A stretch of 34,776 bases of DNA from a virus, in IMG/VR virus record IMGVR_UViG_3300036985_001284, positions 1 through 34,776 of that record; one strand, 5' to 3'. Shown piece by piece: positions 7,900-15,985 of this stretch. The translations under genes were made by a program, and so were the position numbers. Below the pieces are notes generated by a model. That model saw only the letters and a program-made list of their open reading frames with translations. It was not told the origin of the DNA and did no database searches. The first letter of the stretch is position 1. Every line of letters starts with the position of its first letter.

Positions 7900-7924
7900 A
7901 AAAAAAGGGGGGCCGAAGCCCCCC
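7900..7924 (-). terminator. Strong Rho-independent terminator after the coat gene
   Basis: Read on the minus strand, the sequence is GGGGGGC, loop TTCG, GCCCCCC, then seven T residues (stem 7907-7924, T-tract 7900-7906). The UUCG loop closed by C-G is exceptionally stable. It begins 15 bases after the coat stop codon region (7940) and before the next gene's Shine-Dalgarno, so it should cap coat-rich transcripts and let a fraction through to the tail genes. Confidence 0.92.
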
Positions 7925-7939
7925 GATTCATTTACCAGA

Positions 7940-9229
7940 TTACTGGTTGAACAACAGGATGCCGGACATCTCTGGGTTTTTGTTGACCACGCCGAACAGG
8001 GTGTCCATGCGGTATTTGATGGTCATGCTGTCGATGTCGTAGAACTTTTGCATCACCAACTCAATGCCTTGGTCGGTGCTTGCGCGCATGACTGCGACAC
8101 CAGCGTCCGAGGGCACTGCGTAGCGTCCGGGCAAGATTTCCAAGGAGTCACGTTGCCAGAACACGTTCACAGCTGCGGTATTGACGTTCAGGAAGGTGAT
8201 GGCGGCTGCGTCTGCTGCGATGGCCACTTCGACGTTTTTGTACTGCAACTGAGCGTCGGTTGGGGCCACGCCCTGAGCGCCGATGATCGGGGGAGTAATC
8301 ACTAAGCTGGTGCCGCCGACGGGGACGCTCACGACACGGAATGTCTTGAGTTGGCCGGTGGATTGCTTGGTGATGTGGTGCACGGCGTAGACTTCAGCGA
8401 TTGTGAAGGCGTCGCCAGCTTTGACGCTTGCCGAGGTGGTCACGGTGACGGTTTGGAAGCGGTTGTCAACGTTGATCTGGCCGCCGACGGATGTCGATGT
8501 GGCTTGAGGAACGTAGTTTGCTTGTGTGCCTGCACCGCTGGTGTCGATACGGATACCAGCGCCGCCAGCGGCTGCTGTCAGACGGTTGGCGTAGTCCATT
8601 TTGTAGGTCTCGAAGCCGGCGACCGTACCAACGTATGAACGCTCGTAGGCTTTGTCTGACTTGGAGTTACCGAATGAACGTGTGGCAGCGGCCAAGTTAC
8701 CGGCGAGGCCGTTGTAGTCGCGGCTGGAGAGAGCGATGAAACGGTCGTAATCGGGTACGCCTTGCTCGTTCAGGATGGCGTCGCACAGGGCGATGTCGTC
8801 GTAGTCACCGGCAGCGGCAGCAATTGGCACGACCAAAGAACCGAGGCCAGCGGCTGAGTTCATGATGGCGATATTGATGTCGGATGCGAGTTTCTGTTTG
8901 GCGCTGTCACCGAGGCGGCCTTCTTGCAGGGCGTCGCGGAGTTCCAAAGTTGTCATTTCCCATGGCACTGTCTTGCTGAAGCCGAGAGTGGCGGGGACTG
9001 CTAACTGGGTCATGCCTTGGTAAGAACCGGCAATAGTGACGCCTGGCGTGCTGTCGATGGACTGCGCGATGTAAGGCTGTGGACGCCAAATGGTGTTGTT
9101 TGAACGCTCCATTTGTGTTTGGTCTGTGTTGTAGACCGAAACGTGGCGGGAGAGCACCAGTGCGTCTTGGAAGCCTTCGAGGAGGTCTTCAAAGGCGACA
9201 CGTTCTTCTTTGCTAAATGCGTTTGACAT
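7940..9229 (-). CDS. Major capsid (coat) protein, P22 gp5-like
   Basis: The 429-residue protein matches P22 coat length (430 aa) and has the family block MERSNNTIWRPQPYIAQS at about 41-58, equivalent to the QRSSNTIW region in P22. The downstream helix TTLELRDALQEGRLGDSAKQ and DINIAIMNSAAGLGSLVV also match the HK97-fold P22 coat family. An AGGAAA ribosome site precedes the ATG at 9229. It follows the scaffold gene, as expected, and is followed by the terminator at 7900-7924. Confidence 0.9.
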   Translation of the reverse strand: MSNAFSKEERVAFEDLLEGFQDALVLSRHVSVYNTDQTQMERSNNTIWRPQPYIAQSIDSTPGVTIAGSYQGMTQLAVPATLGFSKTVPWEMTTLELRDALQEGRLGDSAKQKLASDINIAIMNSAAGLGSLVVPIAAAAGDYDDIALCDAILNEQGVPDYDRFIALSSRDYNGLAGNLAAATRSFGNSKSDKAYERSYVGTVAGFETYKMDYANRLTAAAGGAGIRIDTSGAGTQANYVPQATSTSVGGQINVDNRFQTVTVTTSASVKAGDAFTIAEVYAVHHITKQSTGQLKTFRVVSVPVGGTSLVITPPIIGAQGVAPTDAQLQYKNVEVAIAADAAAITFLNVNTAAVNVFWQRDSLEILPGRYAVPSDAGVAVMRASTDQGIELVMQKFYDIDSMTIKYRMDTLFGVVNKNPEMSGILLFNQ

Positions 9230-9249
9230 GATTTATTTCCTGAAAATGA

Positions 9250-10107
9250 TTATTTTGAGACTGCGCGTTTCTGTGCTTTGTACTGAATGACTTTCGTCAT
9301 GTTGCCAGTGCGGGCAGCGTCTTCGCGGAGCCGCTCTAAGGTTGAGTCCACCGCGCCGGATGAGCGGCCAGTGCCTGTGATTACTCGCTCGGGCGGTGGG
9401 GCTGCTTTGCGGTTGGTAACTTTCAAGTCTTTCTCCAGTTTGGCGACCGCAAATGCAAACTTTACGGGGTCTTTGATCTCGGATAGCTCTTTTGCCTTCT
9501 TGGGGTTCTTGCCAAGTGCGTAAACCACGAGGGCCGGGTTATCGGCACCTTGGAGCATGACACCTTGCTGGGTGACGCTGAATAATTCCTGGGCGATGGC
9601 CTCGGCATCATCAAAGTCTTTAACTTTCAGCTCGGCTTTCGCTTTGCTGTAGCCGTCCAGTTTGGATTGCCAGGCTTTTTGCTGATTCATAACTTCAGCT
9701 TCTTGCTTGGCGTTGACGTCGTCGGCTGTTCGCTTGCGCTCGAACCAATTGGTCAATGCTGTCTCGAATTGATCGGCGTCGTAGTCGTGATCTTCTAAGG
9801 TGGGCTTTTTCCCCAGCACGACCGGTTTGTTCTCGGTGGTGGCGGTGGTGTGTAGCTTTCCCTGAAGTTCGCGGTTCTGGCGCTGAAGTTCGCGGTTCGT
9901 TTTACGCAATTCGCGTACCCATTCGGGCGCGTGAGCTGGTTCCTCGGGAGGTGGTGCGTCCTCGCCAATGCTTACGATCACGTCGTCGTTGTCGCTTTCG
10001 TTGGACTGGTCGGCTGAGTTTGCGCTGGGCGCGTCTTCGGCTTGGATTTTGTCCTGAACGATTACGTCTTCGTCTTGGCTATCGTTTGCTTCTACCTTTT
10101 GATTCAT
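9250..10107 (-). CDS. Scaffolding protein
   Basis: This 285-residue protein lies directly before coat, as the P22 scaffold (303 aa) does. Residues 1-60 are very acidic (SQDEDVIVQDKIQAEDAP; NESDNDDVIVSIGEDAP). Residues about 65-87 form a coiled-coil-prone helix (ELRKTNRELQRQNRELQG). The C-terminus is short and basic (QYKAQKRAVSK), like the positively charged coat-binding tail of P22 scaffold. Scaffold proteins direct procapsid assembly and leave before or during packaging. No protease fusion is visible. Position, acidity, helical content and basic tail together make the call strong. Confidence 0.8.
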   Translation of the reverse strand: MNQKVEANDSQDEDVIVQDKIQAEDAPSANSADQSNESDNDDVIVSIGEDAPPPEEPAHAPEWVRELRKTNRELQRQNRELQGKLHTTATTENKPVVLGKKPTLEDHDYDADQFETALTNWFERKRTADDVNAKQEAEVMNQQKAWQSKLDGYSKAKAELKVKDFDDAEAIAQELFSVTQQGVMLQGADNPALVVYALGKNPKKAKELSEIKDPVKFAFAVAKLEKDLKVTNRKAAPPPERVITGTGRSSGAVDSTLERLREDAARTGNMTKVIQYKAQKRAVSK

Positions 10108-10134
10108 CGTTGACCCTGTCGAACTCGCCCATAG

Positions 10135-10158
10135 AAACGGCTGGGCGGGGTGCCGTTT
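10135..10158 (-). other. 7-bp inverted repeat between the HExxH gene and scaffold
   Basis: AAACGGC at 10135-10141 pairs with GCCGTTT at 10152-10158 around a 10-base loop, in the 96-base gap before the scaffold gene. No T-tract follows on the minus strand, so it is not a convincing terminator. It could be an RNA-processing or stability element. Nothing else was seen in the gap. Confidence 0.35.
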
Positions 10159-10203
10159 AGCGCATTGTCGCTCTTTTTAACTCAATTCACAACTGTGATG
10201 ATG

Positions 10204-10467
10204 CTAATCATTTTCTGCGCGACGGGCTTCGATCTCCATGGGGTTGTTTCGGTAGCCGTAGCGGGCGTTGTTCCAAAGGTAAATTGCATAGAATTTCACA
10301 AACCCCATGCGCTGGTATTGGGTCCAGTGGGCGAGTTCGTGCTTTCGCAAGCGGTCTTCGTTGATGCGCTCTGTGAGGATGTAGATGCCGAATGGGGGCA
10401 GGGTTATGCCCCCGTACTTGAAGGTACGGAGGAACCATTGGACCAGGTGCTTGGCTGGTTTAATCAA
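10204..10467 (-). CDS. Mini-protein with HExxH zinc-peptidase-like motif (87 aa)
   Basis: The core is RKHELAHWTQYQRMG at about residues 41-55: an HELAH (HExxH) zinc-binding motif. A downstream acidic NPMEIEARRAE (about 75-85) could give a third ligand. This H-E-L-x-H-x-x-Q ... P-x-E-x-E-A layout is a small phage/bacterial family that I recognise but whose activity is unproven. The only possible start I see is a TTG at 10467, overlapping the portal stop, so coupled initiation is assumed. The gene lies between portal and scaffold, where many tailed phages carry the prohead protease. A protease role is a hypothesis; a degenerate structural metal site is the alternative. Confidence 0.6.
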   Translation of the reverse strand: MIKPAKHLVQWFLRTFKYGGITLPPFGIYILTERINEDRLRKHELAHWTQYQRMGFVKFYAIYLWNNARYGYRNNPMEIEARRAEND

Positions 10468-12503
10468 GGTAACTGGCCCTGCGGTGCTATGACTTCCATC
10501 ATCTTGAGGGCGTGGTCTTGAGAATCCATGTCGACCTCGGATAAGGTTTTCATGGTTTGGGCGCGTTTGAGTTCGGCGGCTGCTACGGTTTCCACGGTGT
10601 CGGCGCGGGCTTTGGCGGCTTTGGCTGTGGCTTCCTCTGCTGCGGCTTGGAGGTACACCGCGTTCGGGTCTTGAGGCTTGCCTTGCATTTCGGCCATCAT
10701 TTCTTCTTGCTCTGCGTCGGTGGGTTTGAGCACGCCCATGCGCAAGAGTTTCTTTCTAAAGTAGGCGTTTGCGTCGCTGATGCCTTCGCCTTCCATGTTC
10801 ATCATGGCCATGGCGGTGATGACCTGGGCGGTCTCTGGGTCTTGAGTGATCTGAAGCATTCCAGTGAGGGCGCGCACGGTTGCTTGCTTCTTGCTGCTGC
10901 TGGATGGCCCCACGTCTGCGATGACGTCGAATGTGGCGCTGCTCATGTCGTTTTCCATGACGATTTCGCCGGTCTCTTGGTCGATGGTGGGTTGCATTAA
11001 CTCGACGACGCCGGAGTCGCCGGATGGGGCGACGGTCTTCATTTTGCGCTTGTCTTCGGTGTAAATGTCACGGGCCATCGAGAGCCAAATCTCGCCGCAG
11101 CGCTTCATGCCCTTGGCGAAGTTGCTCATGTATATGAAGGATTGACCGTCGACGCGGGTTTGAATCATCTCGACGGCTTTGCCTGACATACCGCTGACCA
11201 TTTGGTCTGCGCCTTGCTGGTTGCCGAGGATGTCCTGCATGTCGGTCTCGGTGATCTGCAAGAGCGCGGCCATGGCGGGCGGGATTTGTGGGCTTTTGGT
11301 GTAAGCCACCGGGCCGCTGATGGCTTGGTTGCCGTTTTGGTCGGTGATGGGGTTAATGAGCAGGTACGGGTAGTCTTTGAGATTGTCCTCTGCCCACATG
11401 ACCTGATGCCCGGCGACTTGCTCTGGCATAAGGATGGGCTTTTCTACGCTTGAGAGGGCGCTGATTTCTCCGAGCTTGGAAAGCTGCATATTCTTGAGGC
11501 GCTGGGCGTCTTTGGCAAGCCTGACGTGCCCCATGCAGCGTTCCACGTTGTCAACGAACCAGCGTTTGCCGTAGACGACCACGATTGGGATGCACTTACC
11601 GGCGATGTAGCCAGCGTCTTCCAGGACACGGCCACCGCTTAGAACGTATTTGCGCACGCGTTTGCGCTTGACTTTCTTTTGGCGTACTTCGCGGGAACCG
11701 ATGGCGGCTAGGGTTTCCTCTAGGCTTTCGTCGTTGGTGAAGTCGGCCTGTGTGTAGCGTTCCTCGGTGCCATCGATGGCCGCAAAGATGCGGATGGTCT
11801 CGGTCTTTTCCTCGACTTTGTAATACTCTGCGACGTAAACCACGTCCGGGGTGCACCAGTCAAATTCTGATTGGTGAATGATTTTTGGCCAGTCGGTGGG
11901 GTTGTCGTTGTAGGTTTCGGTGTAAGCCTGGCGGGTCATGCTGGTGACGACGTAGCAATATTTGGCGTCTGATTTGTCCTGGCGCTTGGCACCGAGGTCA
12001 AAAAACACTGAGCTGTCGGCGTCGAAGATGGGTTCGATGCGGATCCGCTGGCGGTCGTCTTCGTCGTTTTCCTCGTCTTCGTAGACGGTGCGCAGGCGCC
12101 ATGCACCGATGCCGCCGCCTACGGCTTCCTCGAATGCGTTGTCGTAGGCTTCGTCGGCGACGGATGCCTGTTCGTCTGCCCGGTAGAGGCCGTCGCAGAC
12201 TTCGGCGAGCTTGTCGTTTTCGGCACCGTCTTTGCTTACGAAGTCCACCGTGATGCGGTTATTGCGGTATTCGTTGACGACGCGGATGACGGCCAACATG
12301 ATTTTGTTGACCTCGAATTTTGGTTTGTTCTCGTACTGATCCCAAAGTGGGCCTTCCCACTGGGCACCGGCTAGGCTGTAGAAACGCCGGTCTTGGAGGC
12401 ATTGCAGGCGCTCGTCTCGCAGGGCGCTTTGGACGTCATCAAACTGGGTGATGGCTTCGGAGTGGATGTTGGCGAGGCGTTGGTCGGTGGATAGGCGGGC
12501 CAT
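10464..12503 (-). CDS. Portal protein, P22 gp1-like
   Basis: From the ATG at 12503 (good AAGGA site 9 bases upstream) the product is 679 residues; P22 portal is 725 aa. An upstream in-frame ATG at 12539 would add 12 residues but lacks a ribosome site. It contains the family blocks DRRFYSLAGAQWEGPLWDQY, then FEVNKIMLAVIRVVNEYRNN (about residues 50-85) and a C-terminal Ala/Glu-rich helical barrel-like region (YLQAAAEEATAKAAKARADT). Dodecameric portals form the DNA entry channel and bind terminase and gp4. It sits between the large terminase and the scaffold region, as expected. Confidence 0.9.
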   Translation of the reverse strand: MARLSTDQRLANIHSEAITQFDDVQSALRDERLQCLQDRRFYSLAGAQWEGPLWDQYENKPKFEVNKIMLAVIRVVNEYRNNRITVDFVSKDGAENDKLAEVCDGLYRADEQASVADEAYDNAFEEAVGGGIGAWRLRTVYEDEENDEDDRQRIRIEPIFDADSSVFFDLGAKRQDKSDAKYCYVVTSMTRQAYTETYNDNPTDWPKIIHQSEFDWCTPDVVYVAEYYKVEEKTETIRIFAAIDGTEERYTQADFTNDESLEETLAAIGSREVRQKKVKRKRVRKYVLSGGRVLEDAGYIAGKCIPIVVVYGKRWFVDNVERCMGHVRLAKDAQRLKNMQLSKLGEISALSSVEKPILMPEQVAGHQVMWAEDNLKDYPYLLINPITDQNGNQAISGPVAYTKSPQIPPAMAALLQITETDMQDILGNQQGADQMVSGMSGKAVEMIQTRVDGQSFIYMSNFAKGMKRCGEIWLSMARDIYTEDKRKMKTVAPSGDSGVVELMQPTIDQETGEIVMENDMSSATFDVIADVGPSSSSKKQATVRALTGMLQITQDPETAQVITAMAMMNMEGEGISDANAYFRKKLLRMGVLKPTDAEQEEMMAEMQGKPQDPNAVYLQAAAEEATAKAAKARADTVETVAAAELKRAQTMKTLSEVDMDSQDHALKMMEVIAPQGQLP

Positions 12504-12542
12504 GTGTTTAGTTCCTTGGGGTTTGCGCGATTGTCGCATTGA

Positions 12543-13769
12543 CTACCATTTGTGCATAGTAGCTATTGGGGTGAAGGCGGCGGGTTTGGCTGCACCGGAG
12601 CGCCGGACGGCTTCACAGGCATAGCGTAGGGCGTCGATGACGTGATTCTTTTTGTCCTCTAGCACGGGCAGTATCTTGCCGGTTAGCGGATCGGTCTTGT
12701 AGCTGTAAAGGGTGAGTTCGTCGATGGTGTGGAGGCAGCGGGGGTGCACCACGATGTCGTAGTTCTTTAAAAACTCGATGCCTTCTTCGACGGATTTGGG
12801 GCCTTTGACCGCGGTCATGATCTTTGGAAAGCCGTTCTTTCTCATGTGGCTGATGGTCTCGGGCCTGGCGGAGTCGGCGACGATGGGCCACTTTTCGGCC
12901 TCGGGCACTTGCATGAATAGTTCGGGGGTGTTGACGATCTCGCAGCCCACCATGTAGGCTTCGTAGTCGATGTAAAGCGTTCGCCCGATGATGTGGCAGC
13001 GCACCAAGGTTGTCGGGTCAACCGAGAAGCCCCAGTCAGCGCCGAAGCGGTGAATGGCGTCACGGGGGGCGTCGAAGTCGTCGACACGCCAGTTTTTGAA
13101 TACGCGTGAGACGCTGTTGGTAAGGTAACCGCCCATCCAGACGTGCTGGTATTTGTCGGGGTCACGGCGGAGGTCGTACTGCATTTCATCCCTGAGCACG
13201 TCGGGGAACCACGGGTTGTCGGTGAAGTTGACCTTTAAAACGGTGGCGTCTTTGGGTGGTGTTGCGCCGCGTAGAAGGATGTCGACCGGGTCGCTGGACT
13301 GGCGCGGGTTCCAAGTAAACCAGAGCTCGGAGTCGGGTTTCCTGATTGTGGGCCGGAGCAGGTCCAAGCTGGTCTGGCTTAAAGACTGGGCTTCCTCTAC
13401 CCACGCGCAGTCGTAGCCTTCTAGCGACTTAATGCTGTCGGCGGTATGGTTCTGCATACCTTGGAAAATAATGGCTCCATCGCCCTTCTTGGACTTGATA
13501 ACGGCGTCCTGGACTTCAAAGTAAGCACCGGCGTTCATGCCTTGGATTTTGGTCTCCAGTAAACGCTTGACGGACTGGCTGAGTGATTTCTGAATCTCGC
13601 GCACGCAGACGCTTCGCCGCTTTTGGTCGATGATGTGGGCTTCGATCATCAACTCTGCAAAGAGGTGCGACTTTCCTGAGCCACGCCCACCCCATGCGCC
13701 CTTATAGCGGCTGGGTTCCATCAGGGGAATGGCCCAGGCTGGGGTTTGGAGTTGCAGGACTTTACTCAT
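12543..13769 (-). CDS. Terminase large subunit
   Basis: The 408-residue packaging motor has Walker A GGRGSGKS at 27-34 and Walker B with catalytic Glu CAWVEEA at 121-127. The coupling-like WFTWNPRQSSDP follows near 152. The C-terminal RNase H-fold nuclease shows acidic residues in FGADWGFSVDP, IVADSARPETI and KNHVIDALRYA. It is shorter than P22 TerL (499 aa) and looks like a PBSX/Terminase_3-type enzyme, so the packaging module is not purely P22-like. Whether it cuts headful or at cos sites cannot be decided; a circular contig fits headful packaging. Confidence 0.92.
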   Translation of the reverse strand: MSKVLQLQTPAWAIPLMEPSRYKGAWGGRGSGKSHLFAELMIEAHIIDQKRRSVCVREIQKSLSQSVKRLLETKIQGMNAGAYFEVQDAVIKSKKGDGAIIFQGMQNHTADSIKSLEGYDCAWVEEAQSLSQTSLDLLRPTIRKPDSELWFTWNPRQSSDPVDILLRGATPPKDATVLKVNFTDNPWFPDVLRDEMQYDLRRDPDKYQHVWMGGYLTNSVSRVFKNWRVDDFDAPRDAIHRFGADWGFSVDPTTLVRCHIIGRTLYIDYEAYMVGCEIVNTPELFMQVPEAEKWPIVADSARPETISHMRKNGFPKIMTAVKGPKSVEEGIEFLKNYDIVVHPRCLHTIDELTLYSYKTDPLTGKILPVLEDKKNHVIDALRYACEAVRRSGAAKPAAFTPIATMHKW

Positions 13770-14202
13770 GCTTGACGATGACGCGCTCGATCTTCGTAAA
13801 CTCTAGGGGGGCACCGTCAGCGCCGGTGATTTCGTGTTTTTGAGTTTCTGCCCAGCGCATTTGGGTTTTGCTCCACCAAATCATGGCCGTGGTGTCGCCG
13901 CCCATGGCTTTTTGGAATAGGGTTTTCCCTACCTGCCCGTTTGCTTTGGCCTTGCCTGATACCAGCTCGGTTGCGAAGTGTGCGCGTAGGGTATCAACGT
14001 GGATGCCATCGCGCACCAGTGCGCCTATCTGATCGATTGGGAGGCCGTAGCCTGACAACGCCTCGACCTGTTTACGCTCTGAATCGGTGGGGACAAAAGC
14101 TGGGCGACCAGCGCCTGGTTGAGCGCCACCAGTGCCAGGTCGAGCACCACCGTGCTTTTTTACAGGGGGTTTTTCTTCAAGTTTGGGTTTTTTATTGGTC
14201 AT
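13762..14202 (-). CDS. Terminase small subunit
   Basis: A 146-residue protein from the ATG at 14202; the longer frame opens only with TTG at 14229. The N-terminus is basic, with a tandem GGARPGTGGAQPGAGRP-type motif at about 17-33. This is a DNA-minor-groove-like element often seen at the start of phage small terminases. An HTH-like segment follows (YGLPIDQIGALVRDGIHVDT, about 61-80), then a helical oligomerisation part (KTLFQKAMGGDTTAMIWW). The gene overlaps terminase large and the upstream ABC-GNAT gene by 8-11 bases. It selects pac/cos DNA for packaging. Confidence 0.85.
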   Translation of the reverse strand: MTNKKPKLEEKPPVKKHGGARPGTGGAQPGAGRPAFVPTDSERKQVEALSGYGLPIDQIGALVRDGIHVDTLRAHFATELVSGKAKANGQVGKTLFQKAMGGDTTAMIWWSKTQMRWAETQKHEITGADGAPLEFTKIERVIVKHE

Positions 14203-15289
14203 GGCTTGATTTTGCTCCAATGTATTCAAATGATGCCGTAAGCCTGTTGATGCTGGTATTTTTCCTGTTTGTGATTTTGGAATAAGCAGGCGGTGGGCTT
14301 ACGCGGCCTGGTGGCCTAGTCATGCGCCACTTCAACGATTTTGCCCGGTAATGAATCATGGCGGGATGGCTTGTCACGCTTGTAAATCGCTTGACTTCGC
14401 CCAGCAATATATCGCCAACGTGTTCGGAAAGTTTGTTTCCAAGACCAATGCCCTGAAAATCAGGCAGCACAACCGTTCGATGTTCTTTCCAAACGTCTTT
14501 AACCTTTGGATGTGGGAAAGGCAAGATTGCAGTCATCGCGGCTGGTTGGCCTTCAATGGTCGCAAGATACACCCTTGCCGCCCTGTTTAAGTCGGCGCTT
14601 AAATAGTGATGACCTTTGAATATTTGCCAGATGGAATGATGCACTTGTTGAATCTGGACTTCAATTGATGGTCGCCGAAGTAACCTCCGAGAGAATTCCA
14701 TTGTGGATACGTCGTAAACCCAATCTGGTTCAAGCCATTCTGCAACATCGTAATGACACGTAACCGCCACAAATTGACGCTTCATTTTGCGCACGTACTT
14801 TTGCACGGCATAACTTCCAACCTTTGCAACGGTACGATCCACCAATGATGTGAACTCATCAAAAATCAAAGCGCCTTTTGTTTCAAGGATTGCACGGGCC
14901 AGGTCTGCCCTAAATTTTTGACCGTTGCTAAGGCAGTGATAAGGCAGCAACCAAGCAGGCGGGCTTGCAAATCCTACATGACTGAGTGAATCCGTGATAA
15001 TTTTAATATCCAAAGATTCATCAAAATCGTTCAAAAATGACGATTTACCCCATGCGTGCGATTCAAAAAATGTTGCATCATTAAAAGCACGCTTGGCAAT
15101 TGTTGTTTTGCCAGCGCCGGACGAGCCAACAATTAACCCAACATTCCAATCCAATCCTTCAATTGGCAAATCAACATCCCATGATTTAACCAAACGACTT
15201 GATGCTGGGACATCAAACATCCCGACCACTTTTTCGGTGCGAAATGTGGGCAAATATTCGGTTTCGATTACATGGTTAAAACGCGGCAT
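14192..15289 (-). CDS. Soluble ABC-type ATPase fused to a GNAT (Mom-like) acyltransferase domain (365 aa)
   Basis: Residues about 20-205 form an ABC ATPase: Walker A GSSGAGKT (55-62), signature LSNGQ (120-124), Walker B ALIFDE (140-145) and H-loop TCH (177-179). There are no membrane segments, so this is not a transporter. Residues about 210-325 form a GNAT-type domain: GHHYLS (226-231), YLATIEGQPAAMTAI, and an acetyl-CoA-loop-like PDFQGIGLGNKL (276-287). The C-terminus ends in TASFEYIG. The GHHYL...G.....F layout and position of the GNAT strands recall phage Mu Mom, which modifies adenine in DNA. The gene overlaps ParB-like upstream by 22 bases and terminase small downstream by 11. It is visibly more AT-rich than the flanking terminase genes, suggesting separate acquisition. 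Modification activity is inferred only. Confidence 0.8.
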   Translation of the reverse strand: MPRFNHVIETEYLPTFRTEKVVGMFDVPASSRLVKSWDVDLPIEGLDWNVGLIVGSSGAGKTTIAKRAFNDATFFESHAWGKSSFLNDFDESLDIKIITDSLSHVGFASPPAWLLPYHCLSNGQKFRADLARAILETKGALIFDEFTSLVDRTVAKVGSYAVQKYVRKMKRQFVAVTCHYDVAEWLEPDWVYDVSTMEFSRRLLRRPSIEVQIQQVHHSIWQIFKGHHYLSADLNRAARVYLATIEGQPAAMTAILPFPHPKVKDVWKEHRTVVLPDFQGIGLGNKLSEHVGDILLGEVKRFTSVTSHPAMIHYRAKSLKWRMTRPPGRVSPPPAYSKITNRKNTSINRLTASFEYIGAKSSHDQ

Positions 15290-15831
15290 TTCAGTCCTTG
15301 TTTGGTCAGCATTTCATAAACGCGTTCTTGTTCTGATTCATCTTGACAAGTCACGGAAACTTCAAAAGCAGAATTAACCGCCTGTTCTTCGGGTTCAATG
15401 TCCAGCGCATCATCGCCAAACATGGCCGCTGTCAGTTCATCGCCAGTGAAACCCGTCAATTCAAGATCAAATCCTGAAACGTCCAATTCAGCCAATTCAA
15501 GCCGCAACATTTCATCATCCCACCCAGCATTCAGCGCCAACTTGTTATCCGCAATGATGTAGGCCCGTTTCTTGGCATCGCTCCAACCTTTGGCCACCAT
15601 GACAGGGACTTCGGTCATCTTGAGACGCTGGGCGGCAAGGGTGCGCCCGTGGCCTGCAATGATGCTTCCTGCCTCGTCAACGAGCACCGGGGTAGTCCAG
15701 CCCCATTCTTTGATTGAGGCGGCTATTTGGCCGATTTGCTCGTCCGAGTGGGTGCGGCTGTTACGGGCGTAAGGAATGAGGCGGGTGATGTCCCACTTTT
15801 CCACTTTGTCGGCTGGGTTGATGGTCGCCAT
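15268..15831 (-). CDS. ParB/sulfiredoxin-fold protein (187 aa)
   Basis: The ATG at 15829-15831 (MATINPADKVEKWDI) is preferred. The longer frame to 15996 reads a His/Gln-rich stretch that is really another gene in a different frame. Residues about 12-105 form a ParB N-terminal-like domain: WDITRLIPYARNSRTHSDEQ, then the nucleotide-site-like SIIAGHGRTLAAQRL (56-70), with GHGR in place of the GERR of chromosomal ParB. This variant is typical of phage ParB proteins, some with nuclease or NTPase activity. The C-terminal piece (SAFEVSVTCQDESEQERVYE ... GLKCRVLTM) forms a small extra alpha/beta unit. The overlap with the ABC-GNAT gene points to joint action. Confidence 0.82.
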   Translation of the reverse strand: MATINPADKVEKWDITRLIPYARNSRTHSDEQIGQIAASIKEWGWTTPVLVDEAGSIIAGHGRTLAAQRLKMTEVPVMVAKGWSDAKKRAYIIADNKLALNAGWDDEMLRLELAELDVSGFDLELTGFTGDELTAAMFGDDALDIEPEEQAVNSAFEVSVTCQDESEQERVYEMLTKQGLKCRVLTM

Positions 15832-15833
15832 GT

Positions 15834-15959
15834 TTAAAACCCTGAGCTGCTGCTGGTGGTGCAAGTGATGCTGTTGTCCCAGTTCCGGACGCACCGGGTG
15901 GTGGTCTGAGCCTGGGCAAAGGTGGCGGTGAGTGCGAGGATAAGGATTAGGGTTTTCAT
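15834..15959 (-). CDS. Tiny secreted peptide with signal sequence (41 aa)
   Basis: An ATG at 15957-15959 opens a 41-codon frame ending in TAA at 15834-15836, three bases before the ParB-like ATG. The product starts MKTLILILALTATFAQAQ, a textbook Sec signal peptide with an AQA cleavage site. The remaining ~23 residues (TTTRCVRNWDNSITCTT, then SSSSGF) contain two cysteines that could form a disulfide in the periplasm. There is no lipobox, so it is not a lipoprotein. No strong Shine-Dalgarno is seen. Possible roles are a periplasmic effector, superinfection exclusion or lysis accessory; none is demonstrated. Confidence 0.6.
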   Translation of the reverse strand: MKTLILILALTATFAQAQTTTRCVRNWDNSITCTTSSSSGF

Positions 15960-15985
15960 AATGTTTAGTTTGTGTAATTTTGTGT

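Noticed and set aside
12613-13416. Long Arg/Pro/His-rich alternative frames within the terminase gene
   Set aside because: They are typical out-of-frame readings of a GC-rich gene; the terminase frame has clear catalytic motifs.
14192-15289. Reading the ABC ATPase as a transporter component
   Set aside because: There is no permease gene and no membrane segment; the ATPase is fused to a GNAT domain and lies between ParB and terminase, so a soluble DNA-related role is more likely.
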